Source of the DNA: Clostridiales bacterium UBA7001
GTDB lineage: Bacteria > Bacillota > Clostridia > TANB77 > CAG-508
Length of the DNA stretch: 33,317 nucleotides
Direction of reading: 5' to 3'
NCBI GenBank assembly: GCA_002449785.1
Contig: DJXP01000054.1
Location: forward strand, 1-33,317
Position 1 is the first letter of the stretch. Each line of letters starts with the position of its first letter. A model generated the notes under the pieces. It did not search any database. It had not been told where the DNA came from and worked only from the letters and a program-made list of their open reading frames with translations. The position numbers and the translations under genes were made by a program. Shown here one piece after another: positions 15,954 through 24,697 of this stretch.

Positions 15954-17676
15954 TTACCAACCAGAAGCATATATTGCACAATCTGATACTTATATTGAAA
16001 AAGATGCATCAATAAATGATGAAATAGATAAACTTCGCCATTCTGCAACAGCATCACTATTTGAATCAAGAGATGTTATTGTTGTTGCATCTGTTTCATG
16101 TATATATGGTTTAGGTGATCCAATAGATTACGAAAACATGATAGTATCTTTAAGACCGGGAATGGAAAAAGATAGAAATGAAATAATGAGAAAACTTATT
16201 AATATGCAATATACTAGAAATGAAATGGATTTTAAAAGAGGAACTTTTAGAGCAAAAGGCGATATTTTAGAAATTTATCCATCAAATGAAGAAGAAACAG
16301 CAATAAGAGTTGAGTTTTGGGGAGAAGAAATAGATAAAATATCTGAAATTAATCCTTTAACAGGGAAAGCTGTAGCTACAAGAAATCATGTGATGATATT
16401 TCCAAATTCTCATTATGTTACTAGTAAAGATAAGCTAGAACATGCTTTAGTTACTATTGAAGAGGAGATGGAGGAAAGAGTCAAGTATTTTAAGGAAAAT
16501 AAAAAATTAATTGAAGCTCAGCGTATAGAAGAAAGAACAAATTTTGATATTGAAATGCTTAAAGAAACAGGCTTTTGCCAAGGAATAGAAAATTACTCAA
16601 GACATATAAGTGGAAGACCTGCTGGAAGTCCACCTTATACTTTGTTTAATTACTTTCCATCAGATTTTTTGCTTTTAATTGATGAATCACATGCTACAAT
16701 TCCTCAAGTAAGAGCAATGTATAATGGAGATAGAGCTAGAAAAGAATCATTAGTAAATTATGGATTTAGACTTCCATCTGCATTTGATAATAGACCTTTA
16801 AAATTTAATGAGTTTGAAGAAAGAATCAATCAATGTATATTTGTATCTGCTACACCAGCTGAATATGAAAAAGAACATTCAAAAGGAAATGTTGTTGAAC
16901 AAATAATAAGGCCGACAGGACTTTTAGATCCTAAAATTGAAGTTAAACCTACTGAAAATCAAATAGATGATTTAATGGAACAAATAGAAATTCAAGTAGA
17001 AAAAGGAGATAGAGTTTTAGTTACAACTTTAACCAAAAAGATGGCAGAAGATTTAACTGCATATTTGAGAAATGCAGGTGTTAGAGTAAGATATATGCAT
17101 TCAGATATTAAAGCATTAGAAAGAATGGAGATAATAAGAGATTTAAGGCTAGGTGAATTTGATGTTTTAGTTGGAATAAATCTTTTAAGAGAAGGACTAG
17201 ATATTCCTGAAGTATCTTTAGTTGCTATATTAGATGCTGATAAAGAAGGATTTCTTCGTTCAGAACGTTCATTAATTCAGACAATAGGACGTGCTGCAAG
17301 AAATACTGAAGGAAGAGTTATAATGTATGCTGATGAGCTTACAGAGTCTATGGAAAAAGCAATTTCAGAAACAAACAGAAGAAGAAAATTGCAAGAAAAG
17401 TACAATAAAGAGCATAATATCACACCACAAACAATTAGAAAATCTGTAAGAGATGTTATTAAAGCTACAATTGTTGAAGACATACAATCTAAATATGATA
17501 TTGATGAAAACGAGAGTATTGAAAGTATTATTGCTAAACTTACTGATGAAATGCTATCATTTGCCAGTAAAATGGAATTTGAAAAAGCAGCAGAACTTCG
17601 TGATAAAATTAAAGCATTAGAGGGGATGGATAGCCAAGAAATGGACATGTATAATAGTAAATTGAAAAAGATATAG
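15679..17676 (+). CDS. uvrB: Excinuclease ABC subunit B
   Basis: A full-length 665-residue UvrB, the helicase-like subunit of nucleotide excision repair that receives damaged DNA from UvrA and recruits UvrC. Walker A GVTGSGKT lies at 36-43. The damage-probing beta-hairpin region YYDYYQPEAY follows at about 90-100, then LIDESHATIPQ (Walker B), FVSATPAEYE, and the helicase motifs GLDIPEVSLVAILDADKEG and QTIGRAARN. The C-terminal UVR/UvrC-binding helices (FASKMEFEKAAELRDKIKALE region) are complete. TTGGAGG is the ribosome site. Its 5' 270 bases are duplicated upstream at 13806. Its usual neighbour uvrA is displaced by a five-gene cassette. Confidence 0.98.
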   Translation: MFKLHSDYKPTGDQPIAIKYLSDGVKQGKKFQTLLGVTGSGKTFTMANVIQEVQKPTLVLAHNKTLAGQLYSEFKEFFPENRVEYFVSYYDYYQPEAYIAQSDTYIEKDASINDEIDKLRHSATASLFESRDVIVVASVSCIYGLGDPIDYENMIVSLRPGMEKDRNEIMRKLINMQYTRNEMDFKRGTFRAKGDILEIYPSNEEETAIRVEFWGEEIDKISEINPLTGKAVATRNHVMIFPNSHYVTSKDKLEHALVTIEEEMEERVKYFKENKKLIEAQRIEERTNFDIEMLKETGFCQGIENYSRHISGRPAGSPPYTLFNYFPSDFLLLIDESHATIPQVRAMYNGDRARKESLVNYGFRLPSAFDNRPLKFNEFEERINQCIFVSATPAEYEKEHSKGNVVEQIIRPTGLLDPKIEVKPTENQIDDLMEQIEIQVEKGDRVLVTTLTKKMAEDLTAYLRNAGVRVRYMHSDIKALERMEIIRDLRLGEFDVLVGINLLREGLDIPEVSLVAILDADKEGFLRSERSLIQTIGRAARNTEGRVIMYADELTESMEKAISETNRRRKLQEKYNKEHNITPQTIRKSVRDVIKATIVEDIQSKYDIDENESIESIIAKLTDEMLSFASKMEFEKAAELRDKIKALEGMDSQEMDMYNSKLKKI

Positions 17677-17685
17677 ACAAAAGTC

Positions 17686-17714
17686 TTGAAATATTGATTT
17701 AAATGTTATATAAT
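17686..17714 (+). promoter_or_regulatory. Strong sigma-A-type promoter of the kinase cassette
   Basis: TTGAAA at 17686-17691 and TATAAT at 17709-17714, spacer exactly 17 nt, starting 10 nt after the uvrB stop. The five genes to 21279 lie downstream on the same strand with small gaps and no terminator until 21293, so they probably form one transcript independent of uvrB. Confidence 0.75.
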
Positions 17715-17740
17715 AGTTATGTTAACTGGAGGTGCTTAAT

Positions 17741-18211
17741 ATGAATAATATTGAAAAGAAAATTAATGCAAAAGAAGAAGCTAGAGAACAATCTAAATTT
17801 GTCAGAACTTATTATGAAAGAATTAAGAAAGCTTTTGATGATAGTCAAAAAAATGATGATTTTGATAGAATTTGGTCAAATGCTATTAAAGCAACTAAAG
17901 CTCAGGTAATATTTGAAACATTGCATCCTGAAAGTAAAAAAGGAAGAAAAACCAAAGAAGAAGGAAGTGATGAAAGATTTATAGGAAGAAATATTGATGA
18001 AATAGATGGATTAATTGATGATAAATATGATGATCCCGAATTAATAATTCAAGCATATAGAACTATAAGACAAAAGAAAACTATAAATACATCAGATGTT
18101 GGTAAAGCAATGTTAACTGACCCAAAAGTAATAGAAGGTAGAAAAGCAATAGCAAGGGATGAAAAGAATCAAAGAACAGATAACTCAGAAAAAAAACCAA
18201 CTGACGAATAA
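17741..18211 (+). CDS. Hypothetical charged protein, first gene of the kinase cassette
   Basis: A 156-residue soluble, strongly charged protein predicted to be mostly helical. The middle contains GRNIDEIDGLIDDKYDDPEL and then a helix-turn-like stretch (ELIIQAYRTIRQKKTINTSD). The tail (KNQRTDNSEKKPTDE) looks disordered. No family recognised. ACTGGAGG precedes the ATG at 17741; an in-frame GTG at 17732 overlaps the ribosome site and was not used. As the first product of a toxin-like kinase operon it could be an antitoxin or regulator, but no DNA-binding motif is certain. Confidence 0.7.
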   Translation: MNNIEKKINAKEEAREQSKFVRTYYERIKKAFDDSQKNDDFDRIWSNAIKATKAQVIFETLHPESKKGRKTKEEGSDERFIGRNIDEIDGLIDDKYDDPELIIQAYRTIRQKKTINTSDVGKAMLTDPKVIEGRKAIARDEKNQRTDNSEKKPTDE

Positions 18212-18225
18212 TTGGAGATATTTAA

Positions 18226-18558
18226 ATGATAAATAAAAATTATGCAAAAGCATATACAGAAGTATTAAAGGTATTAGAATATGTTTCTGAAGAAGATGTA
18301 AATAAAATTCCTAAAAATAAATTGGATTTTTATGAACAAAATAAGGATAATAATTACAAATTTGAAATAGATTTTGATAAAGAACTTTCTGAACAAAATT
18401 TATCTATAATTGCTAAATCTATACTTGCTAATATTTATATTGATTATTGGGCTACTTCTGAACAAAGAAGTAAAATAGCAGAATATGAAAGAAAGGCAAT
18501 TATAAAAATTGAAAATGCCAAAAGAAAAAAATATAATCCTAATAATTTATTTAATTAA
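18226..18558 (+). CDS. Small clostridial conserved protein (YAKAYTEVL...YNPNNLF type)
   Basis: A 110-residue protein with an N-terminal helix KNYAKAYTEVLKVLEYV, a segment VNKIPKNKLDFYEQNKD, and a basic C-terminal helix ending KKYNPNNLFN. I recall many gut Firmicutes proteins with this same frame (about 100-120 residues, 'YAKAYTEVL' near the start, 'YNP(D/N)xxF' at the end) and no known function; that is memory, not a search. TTGGAGA precedes the ATG. It sits 14 nt after the previous gene and 76 nt before the first kinase. Confidence 0.75.
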   Translation: MINKNYAKAYTEVLKVLEYVSEEDVNKIPKNKLDFYEQNKDNNYKFEIDFDKELSEQNLSIIAKSILANIYIDYWATSEQRSKIAEYERKAIIKIENAKRKKYNPNNLFN

Positions 18559-18634
18559 ATTGTTAAAGGCTTATATTTAGATATAATTAATAAAAATTGA
18601 AACAAAATAAAAAATATAAATTGGAGATATATGA

Positions 18635-19735
18635 ATGGTAAAATCATTAGAACAGGTAAGTAAAGAAATTGGTGAAGAAATCGGTGCTGTAAAACAATTA
18701 ACACCAGAAAATGGCTTTTTTGTTGCTTCTTTTTTTGGTAAGGCTTATGAGAAAGTTGATTCAAAAATAAGAATGCGATTTGGATTTAAAGGTAGGAATC
18801 AACCAGTATCGTTTGGAACTTTTAAAACTGCCAAAGGATATAATTCAAAATATAAAAATACACACAATTATGCTAACCATTATGGTGAATATATAGCTTC
18901 TATTGCTTTAAAACAACTTGGAAAAAAAGTTTGTAAAACAGATTTAGCAGAAGCAAATTTTGTTCATCCATTTACTAAGGAACGAACTAAGATTATGGGG
19001 GTTTTAAGTCACCATCAAACTAGCTTAAATGAAAGTGTAGTTTTATCAGAATCTGTATGCGAGAAATACAGGAGTAAAATGAAAGATGGTGAAGAAGAGG
19101 AGTATAGAAAATATTTTCCTAAAGGCAAGTCACAATCAGATAAAAATTATGCGAATATAGAAGTTATTTTAAACTCGACATTAGATTATTTAACAGAAAA
19201 TGGTCAAGAAGAAAAATTCCCGGATATTAGAAAAAAAATTATAAATACATGCATATTTGACATGAAATTTGCTAATAGAGATAGACATGACGAAAATTTA
19301 GGGTTTAAAATCAATCAATATAATAATGACATTTCTTTTTATCATTTATTTGATAATGAACAAATTTTAGGAATGCAGGAAGATCAAAAAGATGTAAAAA
19401 GGTATTTAAAAGATCCAAAACTATATGAAAAATTTAAAAATGAAAAATTAACTTCTTATATAGGTATTCCAGGTTCAACTTGTCATGTGGATTTCAGATT
19501 ACTTTTAAAATATCTTTTAGATAATTATTATACAGATACAATGGAAGCAGTTAAAGATATTGGACAATATAAGATATCAAATTTAAAAGAACTTATGAAT
19601 TGTTGCCCAGGACTTTCAAATGAACATAAAGAATTTGCAGAAAAAATATTTTTAGATAGAGAAAAAGAGATGAATGAGTTTATTGAAGAATATAATAAAA
19701 AAACAAAAAAAAGATTAGATGAACAATCTTTATAA
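18635..19735 (+). CDS. HipA/CtkA-like serine/threonine kinase, copy 1
   Basis: A 366-residue protein whose C-terminal half has the catalytic core of the HipA/CtkA kinase fold. FANRDRHDENLGF contains Asp216, His218 and Asn221, and HLFDNEQILG contains the metal-binding Asp240. The N-terminal ~120 residues hold FGTFKTAKGYNSKYKNTHN (candidate ATP loop) and ANHYGEYIASIALKQLG, a helix also found in the second kinase (ANHYGELVGYLLA). Kinases of this type phosphorylate proteins such as aminoacyl-tRNA synthetases and act as toxins or signalling enzymes. TTGGAG lies 8 nt before ATG 18635; the ATG at 18631 is out of frame. The target here is unknown. Confidence 0.8.
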   Translation: MVKSLEQVSKEIGEEIGAVKQLTPENGFFVASFFGKAYEKVDSKIRMRFGFKGRNQPVSFGTFKTAKGYNSKYKNTHNYANHYGEYIASIALKQLGKKVCKTDLAEANFVHPFTKERTKIMGVLSHHQTSLNESVVLSESVCEKYRSKMKDGEEEEYRKYFPKGKSQSDKNYANIEVILNSTLDYLTENGQEEKFPDIRKKIINTCIFDMKFANRDRHDENLGFKINQYNNDISFYHLFDNEQILGMQEDQKDVKRYLKDPKLYEKFKNEKLTSYIGIPGSTCHVDFRLLLKYLLDNYYTDTMEAVKDIGQYKISNLKELMNCCPGLSNEHKEFAEKIFLDREKEMNEFIEEYNKKTKKRLDEQSL

Positions 19736-19750
19736 TTATATGAGGTAATT

Positions 19751-20122
19751 ATGGAATATTTATATTTAAAGTGGATTGATTATAGAACTAATAAAAAATA
19801 TTTAATAGGTGCGTTGTGCAGAGATAAAGTTAATAAGAAGTATTATTTTAAGATGAGTAAAGAACATGTCGAAAAAGCTTTAAGTGAAAATGCTATATCT
19901 AAAGCTATGCTTCCATTTTATGATTTAGATCAAATATATGAAAGTAATCAGATTTTTTCTGTTTTTAAAATTAGACTACCTAAAATAGAACAATATTCAG
20001 AAGATGAATTAAAAGAATTGCTAGACTCATTAGATATGAATGAATATGATGAATTTGAGTATTTAAAAAAGACAAAAGGGATCTTGATGACTGATAAATT
20101 TATCGTAGAAGAGGAGAAATAA
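19751..20122 (+). CDS. Small partner protein of the HipA-like kinases (possibly HipA N-domain-like)
   Basis: A 123-residue protein starting MEYLYLKWIDYRTNKKYLIG with a compact beta-rich front, FKMSKEHVEKALSENAISK in the middle, PFYDLDQIYESNQIFSVF and an acidic tail. The pattern (short beta-barrel followed by 'A...G...F.D....Y.S..LF..F..R.P') recalls the separate N-terminal subdomain in split HipA systems such as HipBST; the resemblance is by eye only. TGAGG precedes the ATG. It lies between the two kinase genes, one base from the start region of the second, so it is probably translated together with them. Confidence 0.65.
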   Translation: MEYLYLKWIDYRTNKKYLIGALCRDKVNKKYYFKMSKEHVEKALSENAISKAMLPFYDLDQIYESNQIFSVFKIRLPKIEQYSEDELKELLDSLDMNEYDEFEYLKKTKGILMTDKFIVEEEK

Positions 20123-20123
20123 A

Positions 20124-21279
20124 ATGTATAGTTTTAAAAATATTGATCATTTTATTCCACGGTGCTTTTGAACATGTCGGATGCTTAAAGGGCAAGAGAT
20201 GGTACAGAGATACTGATAATAATAAGTTATGTTTATTTAAGCCACAAAGAAATGTAAGAGGAAATAAGAGGATTTTTTGTGCAAACCATTATGGAGAATT
20301 AGTTGGTTATCTATTGGCTAAAAATGCAGATATTCCAGCATGTAAAGTCGAATTAGTACAATTATCTAAATACTTTCCAGATAGACAAAAAGCAAGATAC
20401 GGTAATCCTGAAGAAAAAAAAGGTTGTATAACATACAAAGAAAAAAATGGACAACTAAAGCCAGGATCTAATATTATTGAGGGAGAAAAGATAAATAGAG
20501 AAAACTCAGATTTATTTGAAGAATTATTAAAAGATGAAAAAAATATAGATGCATTTGATAATATAGAAGTGATTTTTAAGAGTATTGAATTACTTTATCA
20601 AAGAGTTTATGCTGATGTGATGCCAAGTGATGCAATCAAAGAAAAAATTCAATCTGAAAAAGCTAGAATGATACAAATGATGGTTTTTGATTGTTTATAT
20701 GGTAATAATGATAGACATGATGGAAACTGGTCATTTATTTATAATAAAGATAATGGACTAACAGATATAAATTTATATCCTTTGTATGATAATGAAAGAG
20801 TTTTAGGATTGTATGAAAGTCAAGATACAATTGAGAGAATTTTAAATCGATCAGATTTTGATGAATATACGAGTGAGCTTTTGTTTTCAAGAATGAGAGT
20901 ACCTGGTGAAAAGAAGAAGTACTCTACATATAAAGATGTCCTTACATATTTATTGAAAAATTATCCTGAAGTAACATCTAGGGAAATTTCTAACAATTTG
21001 AATTCAAATACAAAAGAAACTGTAAAAAGAATGTTAGAAGAGTGTGAAGGATTACCTCAATGCTATATTGATTTTGGAAGTAAATTATATGAAACTAGAT
21101 ATAATTTTGCTAAAGAACTTATTCAAAGATTCTCAACTCAAAACAAGTATAACTCTGGATATAAAAATAGCAATGTTGACTATTTGGTAATTAACATTCC
21201 GAATGGTATATCTTATAATAATAGATCAAAGTATGAAACTGAAAAAAAAGATAATGCAATAGAATTCCCAAGTGTTTAA
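20124..21279 (+). CDS. HipA/CtkA-like kinase, copy 2, with out-of-frame start
   Basis: The long kinase frame runs from about 20143 to 21279 (378 residues if begun at TTG 20143). It holds FHGAFEHVGCLKGKRWYRD, CANHYGELVGYLLA, the catalytic loop GNNDRHDGNWSF (Asp190 counted from 20143) and PLYDNERVLG (Asp216). The only start codon with a good ribosome site (GAGGAG at 20111-20116, 7 nt away) is ATG 20124. It reads MYSFKNIDHFIPRCF and hits TGA at 20169 in another frame. TTG 20143 has no ribosome site. A one-base insertion near 20151-20168, a sequencing error, or a +1 slip at TTT-TGA would join the two frames. I give the span from the ATG. About 60 residues at the C-terminus after the kinase core look disordered. 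Confidence 0.72.
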
Positions 21280-21292
21280 AATACAAATATTT

Positions 21293-21331
21293 AAGCAATA
21301 TATTCTAATAATAGATTATATTGCTTTTTTT
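21293..21331 (+). terminator. Terminator at the end of the kinase cassette
   Basis: 10-bp stem AAGCAATATA / TATATTGCTT with a 14-nt loop, then a run of T. It separates the cassette from uvrA. Confidence 0.88.
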
Positions 21332-21341
21332 CTTTTTTTAC

Positions 21342-21370
21342 TATACAAACTATTGTTTTTATGATATAAT
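21342..21370 (+). promoter_or_regulatory. Promoter of uvrA
   Basis: TATACA at 21342-21347 and TATAAT at 21365-21370, spacer 17 nt. The transcript would start near 21377 and so contain the palindromic repeat at 21401-21490 in its leader. No LexA-type GAAC-N4-GTTC box is visible. Confidence 0.55.
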
Positions 21371-21400
21371 TTTACCGTTTTATAAAGTATGGTATATTTA

Positions 21401-21490
21401 GGACAGTTATGTCCCTTTAAGAAAGCCACGGCATACTTAGGCTGTAACGACTAAAGTCTAACAGCCTAAGCAACGTCCCCAAAGGGACAA
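21401..21490. repeat. REP/MITE-like element 3 with nested hairpin, in the uvrA leader
   Basis: Begins GGACA-GTTA-TGTCC, continues CTTTAAGAAA, and ends ACGTCCCC-AAAGGGACA. This is the right half of the repeat at 2657-2697, but with about 48 extra bases between AAGAAA and ACGTCCC (about 21425-21472). The extra piece folds by itself: CTTAGGCTGT (21436-21445) pairs with ACAGCCTAAG (21461-21470), and inside it GACT pairs with AGTC. It ends 11 bases before the uvrA ATG, just ahead of AGGAG. Confidence 0.85.
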
Positions 21491-21501
21491 AGGAGTAAAA
21501 A

Positions 21502-24333
21502 ATGAATGATAAAATTGTTATAAAGGGTGCAAAAGTACATAATTTAAAAAATGTTGATTTAGAAATTCCAAAAAATAAATTAGTTGTTTTTACAGGACTT
21601 TCAGGTTCTGGAAAATCTAGTCTAGCATTTGATACAATATATGCAGAAGGACAAAGGAGGTATGTTGAAAGTTTATCAGCATATGCTAGACAATTTTTAG
21701 GAATGATGGAAAAACCTGAAGTTGAAAGTATAGAAGGATTATCTCCTGCAATATCAATTGACCAAAAAACCACTTCTAAAAATCCTCGTTCAACTGTTGG
21801 TACAGTTACTGAAATATATGACTTTATTCGTCTATTATATGCAAGAATTGGTGTACCTTATTGTCCAAACTGTGGTAAAAAAATAGAAAAGCAGACAGTA
21901 GATCAAATATTAGATAGTGTTTTAGAATTAGAAGAAGGTACTAAAATTCAAGTTTTAAGTCCTATTGTAAGAGGTAAAAAAGGTGAATTTACAAAATTAT
22001 TAGAAGATAAACAAAAAGAAGGATTTGTACGTGCTAGAATAGATGGAGAAGTATTTGAACTTACAGACGATTTAGATTTAGATAGAAATAAAAAACATAA
22101 TATAGATATTATAGTAGATAGATTAGTAGTTAAAGAAGAAATTAGAAGTAGATTAACAGAATCTATCGAAACTGCTATGAAACATTCTAATAGTTTAGTA
22201 AAAGTAAGTACATCTGGTGGTGAGGAAAAACTATATAGTGGAAATTATGCTTGCCCTGATTGTAATATAAGTTTTGAAGAGTTATCACCTAGAATGTTTT
22301 CATTTAATAATCCTTTTGGAGCCTGTCCAGAATGTACTGGTATAGGATATTTAATGAAAATGGATGAAGATTTAATTATTCCAGATAGAAATAAAACATT
22401 ATATGATGGAATAAAAGCATTTGGAGCAAGTACCTTGAAAAAAGGTGATACAATGGCTAGAATGTATTTTGAAAGCATCGGAAAACATTATGGAGTTGAT
22501 ATAAAAGGAAAACCTATTAAAAAACTTCCAAAGGAATTTCTAGAAAAGATATTATATGGTACAGGAAATGAAGAAATAGATTTTGAGTATTCATCACCAG
22601 CAGGTGTTAGAAAATTCACGCAACCTTTTGAAGGAGTAATTCCTACTTTAGATAGAAGATATAGAGAAACAAAATCTGATGGGATGCGTAATTTTTATGA
22701 ACTATATATGAGTAATAGACCATGCAATTCATGTAATGGTGCAAGGCTAAAAAAAGAAGTTTTGGCTGTAAAAGTTGGAACTAAAAATATAAACCAAATG
22801 ACAGAACTTCCAATTAATAAATTAAAAAATTATTTAAATAACTTAAATTTAAATAAAAAAGATAGAATGATAGCAGATGTAATACTAAAAGAGTTAAATA
22901 CGAGACTTCAATTTTTGATGGATGTTGGACTTGAATATTTAACATTATCTAGAAGCAGTGGAACTTTATCAGGTGGTGAAGCTCAAAGAATTAGATTAGC
23001 TACTCAAATTGGTTCTGGACTATCAGGAGTTTTATATGTGTTAGATGAGCCAAGTATAGGACTTCATCAAAGAGATAATGATAAATTATTAGCAACACTT
23101 AAAAAATTAAGAGATTTAGGAAACACTTTAGTTGTAGTAGAACATGATGAAGATACAATGTATGCGGCAGATTGCATTGTAGATATAGGACCTGGTGCAG
23201 GTGTTCATGGAGGAAATATTATAGCAGTTGGAACTGCAGAAGAAATAAAAAAAGTACCAGAATCTATAACTGGTAGATATTTAAGTGGTAAAGATAAAAT
23301 AGCTGTACCAAAGAAGAGAAGAAAATCTAATGGAAAATGCATTGAAATAGTTAAAGCAAAAGAAAACAATTTAAAAGATTTATCTGTTAAAATTCCACTT
23401 GGAGTTTTTAATTGTGTAACAGGTGTTTCTGGTTCAGGAAAGTCTACACTTGTAAATGAAGTATTATATAAATATTTAGCAAAAGAAATTAATGGTTCTA
23501 CTGAAAAACCTGGAAAATGTTATAAGATTAAAGGAATTGAAAATATAGATAAAATAATAAATATTGATCAATCTCCAATAGGTAGAACACCACGTTCAAA
23601 TCCAGCTACTTATACAGGTGTTTTTGATATTATTAGAGATATTTATGCTGGAACTAATGAAGCAAAAATGAGAGGATATCAAAAAGGAAGATTTAGCTTT
23701 AATGTTGAAGGCGGAAGATGTGAAGCATGTCAAGGTGATGGTGTTCTTAAAATTGAAATGAACTTTTTACCTGATATTTATGTACCATGTGAAGTTTGTA
23801 AAGGAAAAAGATATAATAGAGAAACTGTTGAAGTAAAATATAAAGGAAAAAGTATTGCAGATGTACTTGATATGACAGTTGAAGAAGCAGTAGAATTTTT
23901 TAGTAATATTCCTCGTATTAAACAAAAAATACAAACTTTAATGGATGTTGGTCTTGGATATATTAAACTAGGACAACCTTCTACTACATTATCTGGCGGT
24001 GAAGCTCAAAGAGTTAAACTTGCAACAGAGCTTTCTAAAAGAGCAACAGGAAAAACACTTTATATTTTAGATGAACCTACAACAGGTCTTCATATAGCAG
24101 ATGTTCATAAATTAGTAGACATTTTGCAAAGACTAGTTGATACAGGCAATACCATTTTAGTTATTGAACATAATTTAGATTTAATAAAAACAGCTGATAA
24201 CATAATAGATTTAGGACCTGAAGGTGGAGAAGGTGGCGGTGAAGTTATAGCTCAAGGTACTCCAGAGCAAGTTGTTAAAAACGAAAAATCATATACAGGA
24301 AAATTTTTAGCAAAATATATAAAAAATAAATAG
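21502..24333 (+). CDS. uvrA: Excinuclease ABC subunit A
   Basis: A full-length 943-residue UvrA, the damage-scanning ATPase of nucleotide excision repair that loads UvrB. Two ABC ATPase halves are present: Walker A GLSGSGKSS at the front and GVSGSGKST in the second half, each with its LSGGEAQR signature, and Walker B/D-loop segments LYVLDEPSIGLH and LYILDEPTTGLH. Zinc-finger cysteines are present in the first half (CPNCGK, CPDCN, CPEC) and in the second (CEACQGDG, CEVCKGKRY). AGGAG lies just before the ATG. It is transcribed from its own promoter through a palindromic leader and ends at a strong terminator. Confidence 0.98.
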   Translation: MNDKIVIKGAKVHNLKNVDLEIPKNKLVVFTGLSGSGKSSLAFDTIYAEGQRRYVESLSAYARQFLGMMEKPEVESIEGLSPAISIDQKTTSKNPRSTVGTVTEIYDFIRLLYARIGVPYCPNCGKKIEKQTVDQILDSVLELEEGTKIQVLSPIVRGKKGEFTKLLEDKQKEGFVRARIDGEVFELTDDLDLDRNKKHNIDIIVDRLVVKEEIRSRLTESIETAMKHSNSLVKVSTSGGEEKLYSGNYACPDCNISFEELSPRMFSFNNPFGACPECTGIGYLMKMDEDLIIPDRNKTLYDGIKAFGASTLKKGDTMARMYFESIGKHYGVDIKGKPIKKLPKEFLEKILYGTGNEEIDFEYSSPAGVRKFTQPFEGVIPTLDRRYRETKSDGMRNFYELYMSNRPCNSCNGARLKKEVLAVKVGTKNINQMTELPINKLKNYLNNLNLNKKDRMIADVILKELNTRLQFLMDVGLEYLTLSRSSGTLSGGEAQRIRLATQIGSGLSGVLYVLDEPSIGLHQRDNDKLLATLKKLRDLGNTLVVVEHDEDTMYAADCIVDIGPGAGVHGGNIIAVGTAEEIKKVPESITGRYLSGKDKIAVPKKRRKSNGKCIEIVKAKENNLKDLSVKIPLGVFNCVTGVSGSGKSTLVNEVLYKYLAKEINGSTEKPGKCYKIKGIENIDKIINIDQSPIGRTPRSNPATYTGVFDIIRDIYAGTNEAKMRGYQKGRFSFNVEGGRCEACQGDGVLKIEMNFLPDIYVPCEVCKGKRYNRETVEVKYKGKSIADVLDMTVEEAVEFFSNIPRIKQKIQTLMDVGLGYIKLGQPSTTLSGGEAQRVKLATELSKRATGKTLYILDEPTTGLHIADVHKLVDILQRLVDTGNTILVIEHNLDLIKTADNIIDLGPEGGEGGGEVIAQGTPEQVVKNEKSYTGKFLAKYIKNK

Positions 24334-24334
24334 T

Positions 24335-24373
24335 AAAAAACCTCTTCAAATTAAAATTATGAAGAGGTTTTTC
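24335..24373. terminator. Bidirectional terminator after uvrA
   Basis: 13-bp stem AAAAACCTCTTCA / TGAAGAGGTTTTT with A and T runs on both sides. It can serve uvrA on the plus strand and the small gene at 24422-24490 on the minus strand. Confidence 0.92.
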
Positions 24374-24421
24374 TCTTAAACAGTATCTATTTAAACAAGC
24401 TTAAAAAGTCACTATTTAAAA

Positions 24422-24490
24422 CTATTTTTTTGTATTTGAGTCATCACCTGTGTTATTTGGATTTCCCTTTTGTTTATTTTTCTTTGACAT
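24422..24490 (-). CDS. Very small hydrophilic peptide, 22 residues
   Basis: Reads MSKKNKQKG, then an Asn/Asp/Thr-rich stretch ending SNTKK. The peptide is too short for usual gene finders, but it has an excellent ribosome site (AAAGGAGGTG, complement of 24500-24509) and a shared terminator downstream at 24335-24373. It is highly charged and without a hydrophobic segment, so probably cytosolic. Many clostridia carry tiny Lys/Asn-rich peptides of this sort, some in spores; no function is known to me. No clear promoter was found on this strand. Confidence 0.5.
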   Translation of the reverse strand: MSKKNKQKGNPNNTGDDSNTKK

Positions 24491-24584
24491 CTAAGAAAGC
24501 ACCTCCTTTGATTAAAACTAGTATTTGCAAATTTCTCTAAATTATTCATTAACATATAAAAAAATTGAAGCATAGTATTTTGTA

Positions 24585-24613
24585 TTGAATAGTAGATATT
24601 TTTTTGATATAAT
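24585..24613 (+). promoter_or_regulatory. Promoter of the cytidylate-kinase-like gene
   Basis: TTGAAT at 24585-24590 and TATAAT at 24608-24613, spacer 17 nt. The leader to the ATG at 24698 is then about 78 nt. ATCCTT at 24659-24664 could pair with AAGGAT at 24686-24691, which covers the ribosome site; the pairing is short and A/T-rich, so weak evidence. Otherwise the 24374-24697 gap holds only the small minus-strand gene. Confidence 0.6.
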
Positions 24614-24697
24614 AAGCACAAATTTTAACTTACTACTTTGTCTTTTAGGTTTATAGGTATCCTTTAAAAATCTAAATAAATATATAAGGATTTAAAA

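Noticed and set aside
18555..18764. Minus-strand frame over the start of kinase 1
   Set aside because: Overlaps the kinase start and the promoter-proximal leader, has Phe/Leu-rich shadow composition and no ribosome site.
24412..24621. 69-codon minus-strand frame
   Set aside because: No ribosome site and an A/T-driven composition; the 22-codon frame inside the same stretch but in another phase has the real ribosome site.
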